From Actinomadura kijaniata NBRC 14229 (GTDB lineage: Bacteria; Actinomycetota; Actinomycetes; Streptosporangiales; Streptosporangiaceae): DNA of 50,810 nucleotides. This document shows, piece by piece, positions 23,951 to 32,154 of the stretch. Made by a program: the position numbers and the translations under genes. The stretch's first letter is position 1, and the number at the start of each line of letters is the position of its first letter. The notes beneath the pieces were generated by a model. It was not told where the DNA came from, made no database searches, and saw nothing but the letters and a program-made list of their open reading frames with translations. Location of the stretch: positions 1-50,810 of the forward strand of contig NZ_BCQR01000083.1 of NCBI RefSeq assembly GCF_001552175.1, read 5' to 3'.

Positions 23951-24748
23951 TCACAGCGGCAGCGGGGTCGGGCGCTTGGGCTCGCGGCCGTCGCCGGAGG
24001 AACGGCCCCGCACCCGGCGGCCGACCCAGGGCAGGAAGTAGGTCCGCGCCCAGTGGACGTCCTCGCGGCGCATCGTCAGCCAGTCCGCCGCCTCCAGCGG
24101 CGGCCACGGCTCCCGCCAGCCACCCTCCGCCGGGACGCCGAGCACCTCGGCCACCCGCAGCGCCAGCCGCCGGTGCCCCTCCGAAGACAGGTGCAGCCGG
24201 TCCTCGTGCCAGGCGCGCGGGTCCTTGAACACCGACATCATCGACCACAGGTCCACCACGTCGCAGCCGCGCCGGTCGGCGATGGCCCGCAGGTGCATGT
24301 TGTAGGTGGCGGCCCGGCCGCGGATGCGGTGCCCCGAACGCAGGTCGCGGGTGTCGAAGCCCGTGAACAGCACCACCCGCGCGCCGGTGGCGCGCAGCCG
24401 CCGCACCGCGTCGTCGAACTCCACGGCGAGGGCGTCGGGGTCGGAGCCGGGACGGATGATGTCGTTGCCGCCCCCGCAGAACGTCACCAGGTCGGGGTCC
24501 AGCTCCACGGCCTTCGGCACCTGGTCCTCGACGATCTGGCGCAGCAGCTTGCCGCGCACCGCGAGGTTCGCGTACCGCAGCCCGGAATGGTGGGCGGCCA
24601 GATGCTCGGCCAGCCGGTCCGCCCAGCCCCGGTACACGTCGTCCCGGCCGGGGTAGGGGTCGTTCATGCCCTCGGTGAAGCTGTCACCGAGGGCGACGTA
24701 GGTGCCGATCCGCCCGGCGGCCGGAGTCCCGTTCTGAGTCTCGGTCAT
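23951..24748 (-). CDS. SGNH/GDSL-type hydrolase
   Basis: A 265-residue esterase-like protein. Block I is YVALGDSFTEGMNDP (nucleophile Ser), block II has Gly in YANLAVRGK, block III is FCGGGNDI (Asn), and block V is DRLHLSSEGHRRLA (Asp/His). There is no signal peptide, so it is cytoplasmic. The C-terminus holds a Trp/Arg-rich extension (WPPLEAADWLTMRREDVHWA). ATG 24748 (GGGAA 5 nt upstream) is preferred to GTG 24781. The substrate is unknown. Confidence 0.9.
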   Translation of the reverse strand: MTETQNGTPAAGRIGTYVALGDSFTEGMNDPYPGRDDVYRGWADRLAEHLAAHHSGLRYANLAVRGKLLRQIVEDQVPKAVELDPDLVTFCGGGNDIIRPGSDPDALAVEFDDAVRRLRATGARVVLFTGFDTRDLRSGHRIRGRAATYNMHLRAIADRRGCDVVDLWSMMSVFKDPRAWHEDRLHLSSEGHRRLALRVAEVLGVPAEGGWREPWPPLEAADWLTMRREDVHWARTYFLPWVGRRVRGRSSGDGREPKRPTPLPL

Positions 24749-24808
24749 CGCGTTTCCCGGAAGAGAACTCTGCTCGATCACGACGAATTATCATGCATCG
24801 TGCACACA

Positions 24809-24828
24809 TCCCTACGCGACCGTAGGGA
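24809..24828. promoter_or_regulatory. 20-bp dyad upstream of the SGNH gene
   Basis: TCCCTACGCGACCGTAGGGA: perfect 8-bp arms with a 4-nt centre, ~60 bp before the SGNH start. A GATAAT -10-like hexamer lies between it and the gene on the minus strand. Candidate operator; regulator unknown. Confidence 0.45.
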
Positions 24829-24945
24829 CGCCGGATCGGGCCGAATGTGACGCGCGGAACGTCCACCGGGGCCCGTCGGTGACGGTCGGGTCACCGACGG
24901 AGCTCCTCGCGCGCCGGACCGGGGTCGTGGCGGACCGGGGTCGGG

Positions 24946-25560
24946 TCAGACCGGGGCGGGCCCGCCCGCCATGTGCATCTGCATGGCGTGCTTGACCAGC
25001 GTGATCAGTACCGCCTTGGTCGACTCGCGGCTGCGCGCGTCGCACTCGACGATCGGCACGTGCGCGCTGATCGACAGCGCCTCGCGGATGTCCTCGACGT
25101 TGTACTGGAACTCGCCGTGGAAGCCGTTGACGCCGACCACGAACGGCAGGCCCAGTTCCTCGAAGTAGTCGACGGCCGCGAAGCAGTCGGCCAGCCGCCG
25201 GGTGTCGACCAGCACGACCGCGCCGATGGCGCCCTTGACCAGGTCGTCCCACATGAACCAGAAGCGGTGCTGGCCCGGGGTGCCGAACAGGTACAGGATC
25301 AGCTCGCTGTCCAGCGACACGCGGCCGAAGTCCATCGCGACGGTGGTGGTCGTCTTGTCCGGCACCGCCGACAGGTCGTCGACCTCGGCGCTGGCCGCGG
25401 TCATGACCGCCTCGGTGGTCAGCGGCATGATCTCCGAGACCGATCCGACGAAGGTGGTCTTGCCGACGCCGAACCCGCCGCCCACCACGATCTTGACCGA
25501 TGTCAGCTCACCGTCGGTGCCGCCGGGGCCGGTGCCCCGGTCAGAGGTTGCGAAGTCCAA
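24946..25560 (-). CDS. cvnD: Conservon small GTPase-like protein (CvnD)
   Basis: A 204-residue Ras-like ATP/GTP-binding protein with P-loop GGGFGVGKTTFVG, switch region DFGRVSLDSELILYLFGTPGQHRF and a VGVNGF segment in place of NKxD. It is the fourth gene of a Cvn conservon, a signalling unit described in Streptomyces with some functional likeness to eukaryotic G-protein relays. TTG 25560 has AAAGGG upstream and overlaps the end of cvnC by 20 bp. Confidence 0.9.
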   Translation of the reverse strand: MDFATSDRGTGPGGTDGELTSVKIVVGGGFGVGKTTFVGSVSEIMPLTTEAVMTAASAEVDDLSAVPDKTTTTVAMDFGRVSLDSELILYLFGTPGQHRFWFMWDDLVKGAIGAVVLVDTRRLADCFAAVDYFEELGLPFVVGVNGFHGEFQYNVEDIREALSISAHVPIVECDARSRESTKAVLITLVKHAMQMHMAGGPAPV

Positions 25561-25972
25561 CGAGAACCCTTTCCAGCAGGCGGAGATCCGGCTGCGTTCC
25601 GGCGGGACGCGACTGGTGCAGCCGCAGCAGTCCCTCGAGCGCCATGTCGGCGATCAGCACGCGGGCCACGCCGAGCGGCAGCTTCAGCAGCGCCGACACC
25701 TCGGCCACCGACCGCGCCGAACGGCACAGGTCCATGATCGCCCGGTACTCGGGCGTCAACATCGCCACGTCGCGCGGCGGGTGCGGCGCGGCCGACACCA
25801 GCGCCTCGATCGCCAGGTCGTACCGTGGTTTGGTCCGTCCCCCGGTGACGGCGTAGGGCCGCACCAGGGAACTGGAGTCTTCCTCGGGCACAGGCTGCCG
25901 GGCGGGCGCCGTGTCGTACCCCCAGGGGGGATTGCCGCCCGGACCGGCACCGTAGGGACCGCCTCGATCCAT
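25541..25972 (-). CDS. cvnC: Conservon DUF742 protein (CvnC)
   Basis: A 143-residue DUF742 protein. The Pro/Gly-rich N-terminus is followed by SSLVRPYAVTGGRTKP, then a winged-helix-like core (CRSARSVAEVSALLKLPLGV, ARVLIADMALEGLLRLH). It is the third gene of the conservon and probably an adaptor in the kinase/GTPase complex. The ORF starts at 25972, 29 bp after the cvnB stop. Confidence 0.9.
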   Translation of the reverse strand: MDRGGPYGAGPGGNPPWGYDTAPARQPVPEEDSSSLVRPYAVTGGRTKPRYDLAIEALVSAAPHPPRDVAMLTPEYRAIMDLCRSARSVAEVSALLKLPLGVARVLIADMALEGLLRLHQSRPAGTQPDLRLLERVLVGLRNL

Positions 25973-26001
25973 CTCGCCGACCTCCGTCAGAGTCAGTCAG
26001 G

Positions 26002-26451
26002 TCAGTAGCGGGCCGGTCCGGCGCCCATCTCCGGGACCGGCGGTCCCCCGTAGGGCGACTTGTCGGGGGCCCCTCGCAGCGCCGGGGTGAGCACGCGTCC
26101 CACCCGCTCCACCAGCAGGGTCATCTCGTAGGCCACCAGACCCAGGTCGCAGTCGGGCGCGGCCAGCACGGCGAACACCGCGCCGTTGGCGATCGACATC
26201 ACGAACAGCAGCCCGCGGTCCATCTCGACGACGGTCTGGCTCACGCCGCCCGCGTCGAAGATCTTGGCGGCGCCCTGGGTGAGGCTCATCAGACCCGACG
26301 CGATGGCCGACAGCTGGTCGGCGCGCTCCGGCGGAAAGCCCGCCGAGTAGGCCATCGGCAGGCCGTCGGAGGAGACCACCACGGCGTGCGCGACCTTCGG
26401 GACGCTGTCCGCGAAGTTCGTCACCAACCAGTTGAGATCCTGCCCGTTCAC
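26002..26451 (-). CDS. cvnB: Conservon roadblock/LC7 protein (CvnB)
   Basis: A 149-residue roadblock/LC7 protein (LNWLVTNFADSVPKVAHAVV, SSDGLPMAYSAGFPPERADQ, GGVSQTVVEMDRGLLFVMSI). Such proteins bind small GTPases and may act as regulators in the conservon. GTG 26451 has GGGAGG upstream and overlaps the cvnA stop by 4 bp. Confidence 0.92.
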   Translation of the reverse strand: MNGQDLNWLVTNFADSVPKVAHAVVVSSDGLPMAYSAGFPPERADQLSAIASGLMSLTQGAAKIFDAGGVSQTVVEMDRGLLFVMSIANGAVFAVLAAPDCDLGLVAYEMTLLVERVGRVLTPALRGAPDKSPYGGPPVPEMGAGPARY

Positions 26452-29400
26452 CGGGTTCCTCCCGTCTCTCCGTCGTTCCACGACGACGGACCCTCACCTG
26501 TCGTGTCGGCCGGCCCGGTTCCCCGCACCTGGCTGCGGCCACGGCTGACGCCGCGCTGCAAGCTCGCGAAGCGGTTGCGGACGTTGTCGGCCGACTGTTC
26601 CCGGGCCGGTTCCCGCGGCGGCGCCGCGGGAGCGGGGCCGGCCTGGGAGCGCTGGGCGCTGACCGCGCCGGGCACCCGGTTCTTGCCGGGGACCCGCTTG
26701 GGCAGCCCGACGGCGGTGCGATCGCCCGCCACCGGTTTGGCGGCCGCCTCGGCGGCCTGGAAGCCCGCGTCGGCGGGCGAGGACCAACCCTTCATCGGAT
26801 CCTCCGCCACCGCGTCGTCGTCCCGGCGCTGGAACCACTCCGACTGCATCGCGTCGAAGATCGGCGAGCGCTGGGGCCGCTGCGCGGCGGGCCGCTGGCG
26901 AGGCGGGGCCGGTTCGGCGGGCCGTGTCTGGTCGTTCCGCCGGGTCGGTTCGGTCTGCTGGACGGGCGGCTCGGGGATCGGTTCCTCCAACGTGAACGGC
27001 TGGTTCGCGGGCGGACGCTCCCCCCACCGGTCCTGTGGTTCGGCCGGGACCCGGTCCTGCGGCCCGGTGTCCCAGGACACCTGCCGGGGAGGCTCGGGGC
27101 GCTGCGGCGCGGGCCGGGGAACCTCCGGCTGGGCCTCGGGCACGACCGGGGTCGGCCGCTCGGGACGCCGTCCGTCGCCCTGCGGCCGGGATCGGCCGGG
27201 CAGGTGCGAGCCGGGCTGCCGCTGGGGCAGCCCGCCGGAGGCGGCCTCGTGGCCGGAAGCGTCGTGGTCGGCGGCCGGGTGGTCCGGGTACTCGGGGTAC
27301 TCGGCGGTCCCGCCCGCCTGCGGGGTCGGTCCGGTGTCGGCGGGCGCGCGGTGCGCGCCGGTGCCGTTCACCGAGCGGAGCTCGCCGGTGTCGCCGAACG
27401 CCCGGTGCGAACCGGTGTCGTTCAGGGCGCGGTGCGAGCCGGTGTCGTTCAGGGCCCGGTGCGAGCCGGTGTCGCCGAACGCGCGGTGCGAGCCGGTGTC
27501 GCCGAACGCGCGGTAGGAACCGGACTCGCCCGGCCCGCGGTACGCGCCGGAGTCGTCCGCGGCCCGGTGGGAGCCGGACTCGTCCATGGCGCGGTGGGAA
27601 CCGGACTCGGCGACGGCCGGGAAGCCCCCGGTGTCGCGGCGCGGCGCCGGCCGCCCGAACTCGTCCTCGCGCTGGTACCGGCCGCCGCCCGGGACGGGTG
27701 GCCCGTCCGGCGCGGGGGGCTCGGCCAGCGCGACCGGCGCGGCGGCGGTCGGCAGCGGGCCGGACGACGCCTCGGGGAAGGCGGCCATCTCGTGGGGGCG
27801 CTGCTCGGGGCCGCCGAAGGCGCGCGAGCCCACCCCGCCCGCCTCGGTCGGGGTGACCAGGGTGTCGGGCAGGATCACGAACGCGGTCAGGCCGCCGCCC
27901 TGCGCGGCGCGCAGCTCGACGCGGATGCCGTGCCGGATCGCCAGGCGGCCGACCACGAACAGGCCCATGCGGCGGGCGGCCGAGAAGTCGATGATCGGCG
28001 GGTTGGCCAGGCGCCAGTTGGCCTGCTCCAGCTCCTCGGGCGACATGCCGACGCCGTTGTCGTTGATCTGGAGCATCGCGCCGCCGCCGCTGAGCAGCTG
28101 GCCCGACACGGTGACCTTGGTGTTCTCGGCGGAGAACACGGTGGCGTTCTCGATCAGCTCGGCCAGCAGGTGGACCAGGTCGTTGACGACGGGGCCGGAG
28201 ACCCGCATGTCGCCCTGCACGCGCAGCGCGACGCGCTCGTACTGCTCGACCTCCGACAGCGAGGCGCGCACGACGTCGATCAGCGGCACCGGCTGGGTGC
28301 GGCGGCGCACCTGCTCCTGGCCGCCGAGGACCAGCAGGTTCTCGCAGTTGCGGCGCATGCGGGTGGCCAGGTGGTCCAGGCGGAACAGGTTGGCGAGCTG
28401 CTCCTCGTCGCGCTCGCTCTGCTCCAGCTCCTCGATGAGGCGCAGCTGGCGTTCGATGAGCGACTGGCTGCGGCGCGACAGGTTGACGAACATCGCGTTG
28501 ATGTTGCCGCGCAGCACGGCCTCGTCGGCGGCCAGCCGGACCGCCTCGCGGTGGACCTCGTCGAACGCCCGCGCCACTTCACCGATCTCGTCGGTGGAGT
28601 CGATGTCGATCGGCTCGACCTCGATGCCGCCGGCGGCGGCCTCGGGGTCGCGCAGCCGGTCGACCAGGCCGGGCAGCCGGGTGCCGGCGACCTCCAGCGC
28701 GCCGCCGCGCAGCCGCCGCAGCGGGCGCACCAGCGACCGGGCGACCAGCACGGTGGTGAACAGGACGATGATCAGGACCGCCGCCAGCAGCGCCGCGTCG
28801 CGGATCGCGCCGGTGGTGGCCTCGTCGCGCAGCTGGGCGCTGCGGTTGGTCAGCGAGCGCGCCAGCGCCGCCTCGACGGTGCGGGCGCGGTCGGTGCGGG
28901 CGCCCATGTCCTGGTTCCAGCTGGCGACCTGGCTGGGGCCGAGCGGACGGATCGACAGGTTGGCGTTGGAGCGGGCCCGGACCATCGCGGTGACCCGGGT
29001 GTACTCGGCGCGGTCCAGCTCGGGGCCGGTGACGGTGTCCTCGTACAGCTGCCGCTGGGCGGGCGAGGCCGCCGAGCGGAACGTGGTCAGCGAGCTGTCC
29101 CACTCCGAGCGCGCCTTGTCCATGGCCGCCAGGTCACCGGCGTTGAACCGCCTGGTCCACAGCGCGATGTTCAGCAGCGACTGCTCGCGGGAGGCGGCGT
29201 CCTTGGCGCGCGCCAGCACCGACAGCGCCAGCGCGTTCTGCGCCAGGTCGGTGCGCGGCGCGCCCTGGGCGAGCTGGATGTGGAAGGAGTTCAGGTCGGT
29301 GACGGCGTCGGAGTACTTCTCGTTGATGGCGCTGGCGCCCATGCGCTGGGAGAGCAGGCGCAGCGAGTTGAGCCCGTCGACGCGGGTGACGGTGTTGCCG

Positions 29401-29846
29401 ATCACCAGCTTCAGCCGCGGCGCGTCGGTGGTGTCCACCTCGCGGGCGGCGGCGCGGACCCGGGCGGCGGCCTGGTCGACCGCCTGCTGGCTGCGCTCCA
29501 CCGCCTCCTCGCCGCTGCGGCCGCCCGAAGCGGCGCGCTCGACGAGCGCGGTGCGCTCGGTCTGCAGCTCGTGCGACATCTGGGCCAGCCGCTCACCGAA
29601 CGTGGCCAGCTTCTCCATCCGCTGGAAGCTCTGCGCGTCCTGCCAGGCGACCGAGACGCGGTAGCCGGCCAGCAGCGCGGCGACCGTCGTGGGGATCGCG
29701 ATCAGGGCGAAGAGGCGGACCGACACCCGCCAGTTACGCAGCCGGAACCGGCCCGACCGCGTGCCCCCGGGACCGGGGTCTGCGCTGGTCGGCGGGGACG
29801 CCTGGGGTGTCTCTGGGGACTCGGGGAGTCCTTGCGCTTTCGGCAC
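26448..29846 (-). CDS. cvnA: Conservon sensor kinase (CvnA) with NIT domain and repeat tail
   Basis: A 1,132-residue membrane histidine kinase-like protein: TM1 ~42-62, an extracytoplasmic nitrate/nitrite-sensing (NIT) domain ~65-350, TM2 ~361-379 and a HAMP-like linker. A dimerisation helix follows (LDHLATRMRRN, His ~502), then an HATPase domain with LAELIENATVFS (~570), DNGVGM (~596) and GLFVVGRLAIRHG (~629). After ~670 the protein is disordered, Pro/Glu-rich, and contains ten 9-residue repeats (746-835). CvnA-type kinases often lack a paired response regulator and none is present here. GTG 29846 follows GGAGG. Confidence 0.92.
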   Translation of the reverse strand: MPKAQGLPESPETPQASPPTSADPGPGGTRSGRFRLRNWRVSVRLFALIAIPTTVAALLAGYRVSVAWQDAQSFQRMEKLATFGERLAQMSHELQTERTALVERAASGGRSGEEAVERSQQAVDQAAARVRAAAREVDTTDAPRLKLVIGNTVTRVDGLNSLRLLSQRMGASAINEKYSDAVTDLNSFHIQLAQGAPRTDLAQNALALSVLARAKDAASREQSLLNIALWTRRFNAGDLAAMDKARSEWDSSLTTFRSAASPAQRQLYEDTVTGPELDRAEYTRVTAMVRARSNANLSIRPLGPSQVASWNQDMGARTDRARTVEAALARSLTNRSAQLRDEATTGAIRDAALLAAVLIIVLFTTVLVARSLVRPLRRLRGGALEVAGTRLPGLVDRLRDPEAAAGGIEVEPIDIDSTDEIGEVARAFDEVHREAVRLAADEAVLRGNINAMFVNLSRRSQSLIERQLRLIEELEQSERDEEQLANLFRLDHLATRMRRNCENLLVLGGQEQVRRRTQPVPLIDVVRASLSEVEQYERVALRVQGDMRVSGPVVNDLVHLLAELIENATVFSAENTKVTVSGQLLSGGGAMLQINDNGVGMSPEELEQANWRLANPPIIDFSAARRMGLFVVGRLAIRHGIRVELRAAQGGGLTAFVILPDTLVTPTEAGGVGSRAFGGPEQRPHEMAAFPEASSGPLPTAAAPVALAEPPAPDGPPVPGGGRYQREDEFGRPAPRRDTGGFPAVAESGSHRAMDESGSHRAADDSGAYRGPGESGSYRAFGDTGSHRAFGDTGSHRALNDTGSHRALNDTGSHRAFGDTGELRSVNGTGAHRAPADTGPTPQAGGTAEYPEYPDHPAADHDASGHEAASGGLPQRQPGSHLPGRSRPQGDGRRPERPTPVVPEAQPEVPRPAPQRPEPPRQVSWDTGPQDRVPAEPQDRWGERPPANQPFTLEEPIPEPPVQQTEPTRRNDQTRPAEPAPPRQRPAAQRPQRSPIFDAMQSEWFQRRDDDAVAEDPMKGWSSPADAGFQAAEAAAKPVAGDRTAVGLPKRVPGKNRVPGAVSAQRSQAGPAPAAPPREPAREQSADNVRNRFASLQRGVSRGRSQVRGTGPADTTGEGPSSWNDGETGGTR
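27342..27611 (-). repeat. Ten 27-bp repeats in cvnA (9-residue units)
   Basis: The units read (D/E)(S/T)G(S/A)(H/Y)RA.., for example DTGSHRAFG and DTGSHRALN. Ten copies are in register over 270 bp. The central five are nearly identical at DNA level and the outer ones diverge, which suggests recent slippage or conversion in the middle of the array. Confidence 0.9.
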
Positions 29847-30165
29847 TGCCCTCCGCTACCTCTCACCGCGTTCTCTGGTTCCCGGCGCGACCGTGATCTC
29901 GCTCCTCGTCGCGCGGTGCCCGTGTGGCCCGCGCCCGACGAGCGCGGAACATTGCAACACAGAGCGACCGCCAGAGCCAACCCGAACGATCACAATGACG
30001 GTATTTTCGGTGTGGACCACCGCAAGGTACGGCACAACGCCGGTCGGCTCGACAGGGGGAGCCTCGGGCGGAACGGCCCGCCAGATGGGGCCCGGAGGGG
30101 CCACACCGGCACACCGTACTCCCGGATCCCCCGATCATTACACACGGCGGTGGCCGCATACGTCA

Positions 30166-30181
30166 CAATTGGCCCCAATTG
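30166..30181. promoter_or_regulatory. 16-bp AT-rich dyad
   Basis: CAATTGGCCCCAATTG: arms CAATTGG and CCAATTG with a CC centre. Its AT content is unusual here. It could serve either the conservon or the transporter genes. Confidence 0.4.
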
Positions 30182-30234
30182 ATCCATGCAGCCCCTCCCT
30201 CACCGGAGTCGGTAATGGACCGATCGCGGCGAGT

Positions 30235-30251
30235 ATCCCTCCGGGAGGGAT
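30235..30251. promoter_or_regulatory. 17-bp palindrome
   Basis: ATCCCTCCGGGAGGGAT: 8-bp arms around a central G. It lies ~75 bp upstream of the predicted -35 region of the first solute-binding gene. Confidence 0.4.
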
Positions 30252-30283
30252 GCTCGAAATCTTCGTCAGAAGGACATCAACAT

Positions 30284-30365
30284 GTGATCTTTCCGGCCGA
30301 TCTCCCCGGTCACAGGCCGGTTGGGGGTGCGCTACGCTCCCGCACTGGTTGAAAGATCACTTTCA
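30284..30365 (+). promoter_or_regulatory. Promoter region of transporter module 1 with GTGATCTTTYC boxes
   Basis: GTGATCTTTCC lies at 30284-30294. A possible promoter is GTCACA (30309-30314), 18 bp, TACGCT (30333-30338). A dyad TGAAAG/CTTTCA (30350-30365), containing the box in reverse (GAAAGATCAC), covers the predicted transcript start. The same box recurs at the promoter of module 2 (35677-35688), implying one regulator for both. Confidence 0.55.
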
Positions 30366-30397
30366 TCTCTCGTCATCCCCCGCAAGCTGGAGCAGAC

Positions 30398-31381
30398 ATG
30401 CCTGCCATCCGTCGCCGTTCCGCCGTCCTGAGCGGAGTCCTCGCCCTTGCGGTCGCGGCCACCGCCACCGCCTGTGGTGGCGATGACAAGCCCAAGTCCG
30501 CCAACGGGCTGGAGAAATCGGAGATCACGGTCGGCACGATGCCGGTCGGTGACACCGCCCCCCTGCAGCTCGCCATCAGCAAGGGCCTGTTCAAGGCCGA
30601 GGGCCTCACCGTCAAGACCAAGATCATCGCCGGTGGCCAGGTGGCCATCCCGCAGCTCAAGGGCGGCCAGCTCGACGTCTCCTTCACCAACTACGTCTCG
30701 CTGTTCTCGGCCGCCGCCAAGAACGACTTCAAGCCGCGGATCGTCGCCGAGGCGTTCCAGAGCGGCCCCAAGACGCACGTGCTGCTGGTCCCCAAGGACT
30801 CCGACATCCGCTCGGTGAAGGACCTGGCGAACAAGAAGATCGGCGTCAACACCAAGCGCAACGTCTCCACGCTGCTGGTCCGCGCCGCCGCCAAGCCCAA
30901 CGGCGTCGAGCTGGACGAGGACAAGAACTTCGTCGAGATCCCCCCGCCCCAGATGGAGCTGGCGCTGAAGAACAAGAGCGTCGACGCCGTCCAGGCGATC
31001 GAGCCGTTCGGCACCCAGATGCAGAGCTCGATCGGCGCCCGCGTGCTGACCGACCTGTCCTCCGGCCCGACCGCCGACTTCCCGATCGCCGGTTACGCCT
31101 CCACCGACCAGTTCGCCACCAAGAACCCCAAGACGGTGGCGGCGTTCCAGCGCGCGATGGCCAAGGCCCAGGCGATGGCCGCCGACCGCAAGATCGTCCA
31201 GGACGTCCTGCCGACCTACAGCAAGGGCATCACCGCCCAGATCGCCTCGACGATGAACTTCGGCAGCTACCCGACCTCCCTCAGTGACACCCGCCTCCAG
31301 CGCGTCGCCGACGTCATGCAGCAGTTCGGCTACATCACGAGCCGCCTTGAGGTGAAGCCGCTGCTGGTCACGGGCTCATGA
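30398..31381 (+). CDS. Solute-binding lipoprotein 1 (NMT1/SsuA/TauA-like)
   Basis: A 327-residue ABC binding protein. The lipoprotein signal MPAIRRRSAVLSGVLALAVA runs to a lipobox with Cys26 (ATAC). The mature domain begins KSEITVGTMPVGDTAPLQLA, with LFKAEGLTV and IAGGQVAIPQLKGGQLDVSF, as in the nitrate/sulfonate/taurine and NMT1/THI5-like families. The ligand is not readable. Its stop overlaps the start of the first permease (ATGA). It is paralogous to the protein at 35726-36700 over its full length. Confidence 0.92.
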   Translation: MPAIRRRSAVLSGVLALAVAATATACGGDDKPKSANGLEKSEITVGTMPVGDTAPLQLAISKGLFKAEGLTVKTKIIAGGQVAIPQLKGGQLDVSFTNYVSLFSAAAKNDFKPRIVAEAFQSGPKTHVLLVPKDSDIRSVKDLANKKIGVNTKRNVSTLLVRAAAKPNGVELDEDKNFVEIPPPQMELALKNKSVDAVQAIEPFGTQMQSSIGARVLTDLSSGPTADFPIAGYASTDQFATKNPKTVAAFQRAMAKAQAMAADRKIVQDVLPTYSKGITAQIASTMNFGSYPTSLSDTRLQRVADVMQQFGYITSRLEVKPLLVTGS

Positions 31382-32154
31382 GGCCGCGCCGGCTGCTGCT
31401 GGGCGCCGGCGGCGCGCTCGGCGTGATCGCCGTCGCCGAACTGGCCAGCCGCACCGGCCTGGTCGACCCCGCCGCGCTGCCGCCCGCCTCGACCATCCTC
31501 GGCCGGGCGGCCGGCCTGACCGTCGACTCCGAGTACCTCACCGACCTGACCGTCACGCTGCGCGTGTGGGCGGGCGGCCTGCTGCTGGCGGTGCTGGTCG
31601 CGGTGCCGCTGGGCGTGGTGCTCGGGTCGGTCCCGGCGCTGGGCACCGCCGCCCGGGTGCTGGTGGAGCTGTGCCGCCCGATCCCGTCGGTGGCGCTGAT
31701 CCCGCTGGTGATGGTGCTGTTCAGCTCCGCGACCCAGATGACGATGTCGCTGGTGTTCTACGCCTCGCTGTGGCCGATCCTCGTCAACACGCTGTACGCG
31801 CTGCGCGACGTGGACCCGGTCGCCAAGGAGACGCTGGCCTCGTTCGGGTTCGGGCGCCTGTCGGTGCTGTGGCGGGTGTCGCTGCCCAGCGCCGCGCCGT
31901 TCATCGCGACCGGAGTGCGCATCTCGGCGTCGGTGGCGCTGCTGGTGTCCATCAGCACCGAGCTGCTGGCGGGCGGCGGCGACGGGCTGGGCGTCTACCT
32001 CAACGAGACCCAGACCGGCAGCGGGCAGGTCGACGTCATGCTGGCCGTGGCCTGCTGGGCGGGCCTGCTGGGGCTGCTGATCAACGCGCTGCTGGTCGGC
32101 GCCGAACGGCTGGCGTTCCGCTGGAACACGGCCCGGGTCGAGGGGGTCTCATGA
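31378..32154 (+). CDS. ABC permease 1a (SsuC/TauC-like)
   Basis: A 258-residue inner-membrane subunit with about six helices and the EAA-loop region KETLASFGFGRLSVLWRVSL, then PSAAPFIATGVRIS, where the ATPase docks. VELCRPIPSVALIPLVMVLF is typical of this permease family. It overlaps both neighbours by 4 bp. With permease 1b it probably forms a heterodimeric channel. Confidence 0.92.
   Translation: MRPRRLLLGAGGALGVIAVAELASRTGLVDPAALPPASTILGRAAGLTVDSEYLTDLTVTLRVWAGGLLLAVLVAVPLGVVLGSVPALGTAARVLVELCRPIPSVALIPLVMVLFSSATQMTMSLVFYASLWPILVNTLYALRDVDPVAKETLASFGFGRLSVLWRVSLPSAAPFIATGVRISASVALLVSISTELLAGGGDGLGVYLNETQTGSGQVDVMLAVACWAGLLGLLINALLVGAERLAFRWNTARVEGVS

Larger units (their letters stand above)
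29847..30397. other. 550-bp regulatory spacer between conservon and transporter cluster
   Basis: This region is divergent between cvnA and the first solute-binding gene. It is AT-richer than its surroundings and holds palindromes at 30166-30181 and 30235-30251 and boxes at 30284-30294 and 30350-30365. No convincing ORF is present. Confidence 0.6.

Noticed and set aside
30200..30397. TPP riboswitch before an NMT1/THI5-like binding protein
   Set aside because: No CTGAGA-type core was found, so a thiamine-precursor role for the transporter has no support here.
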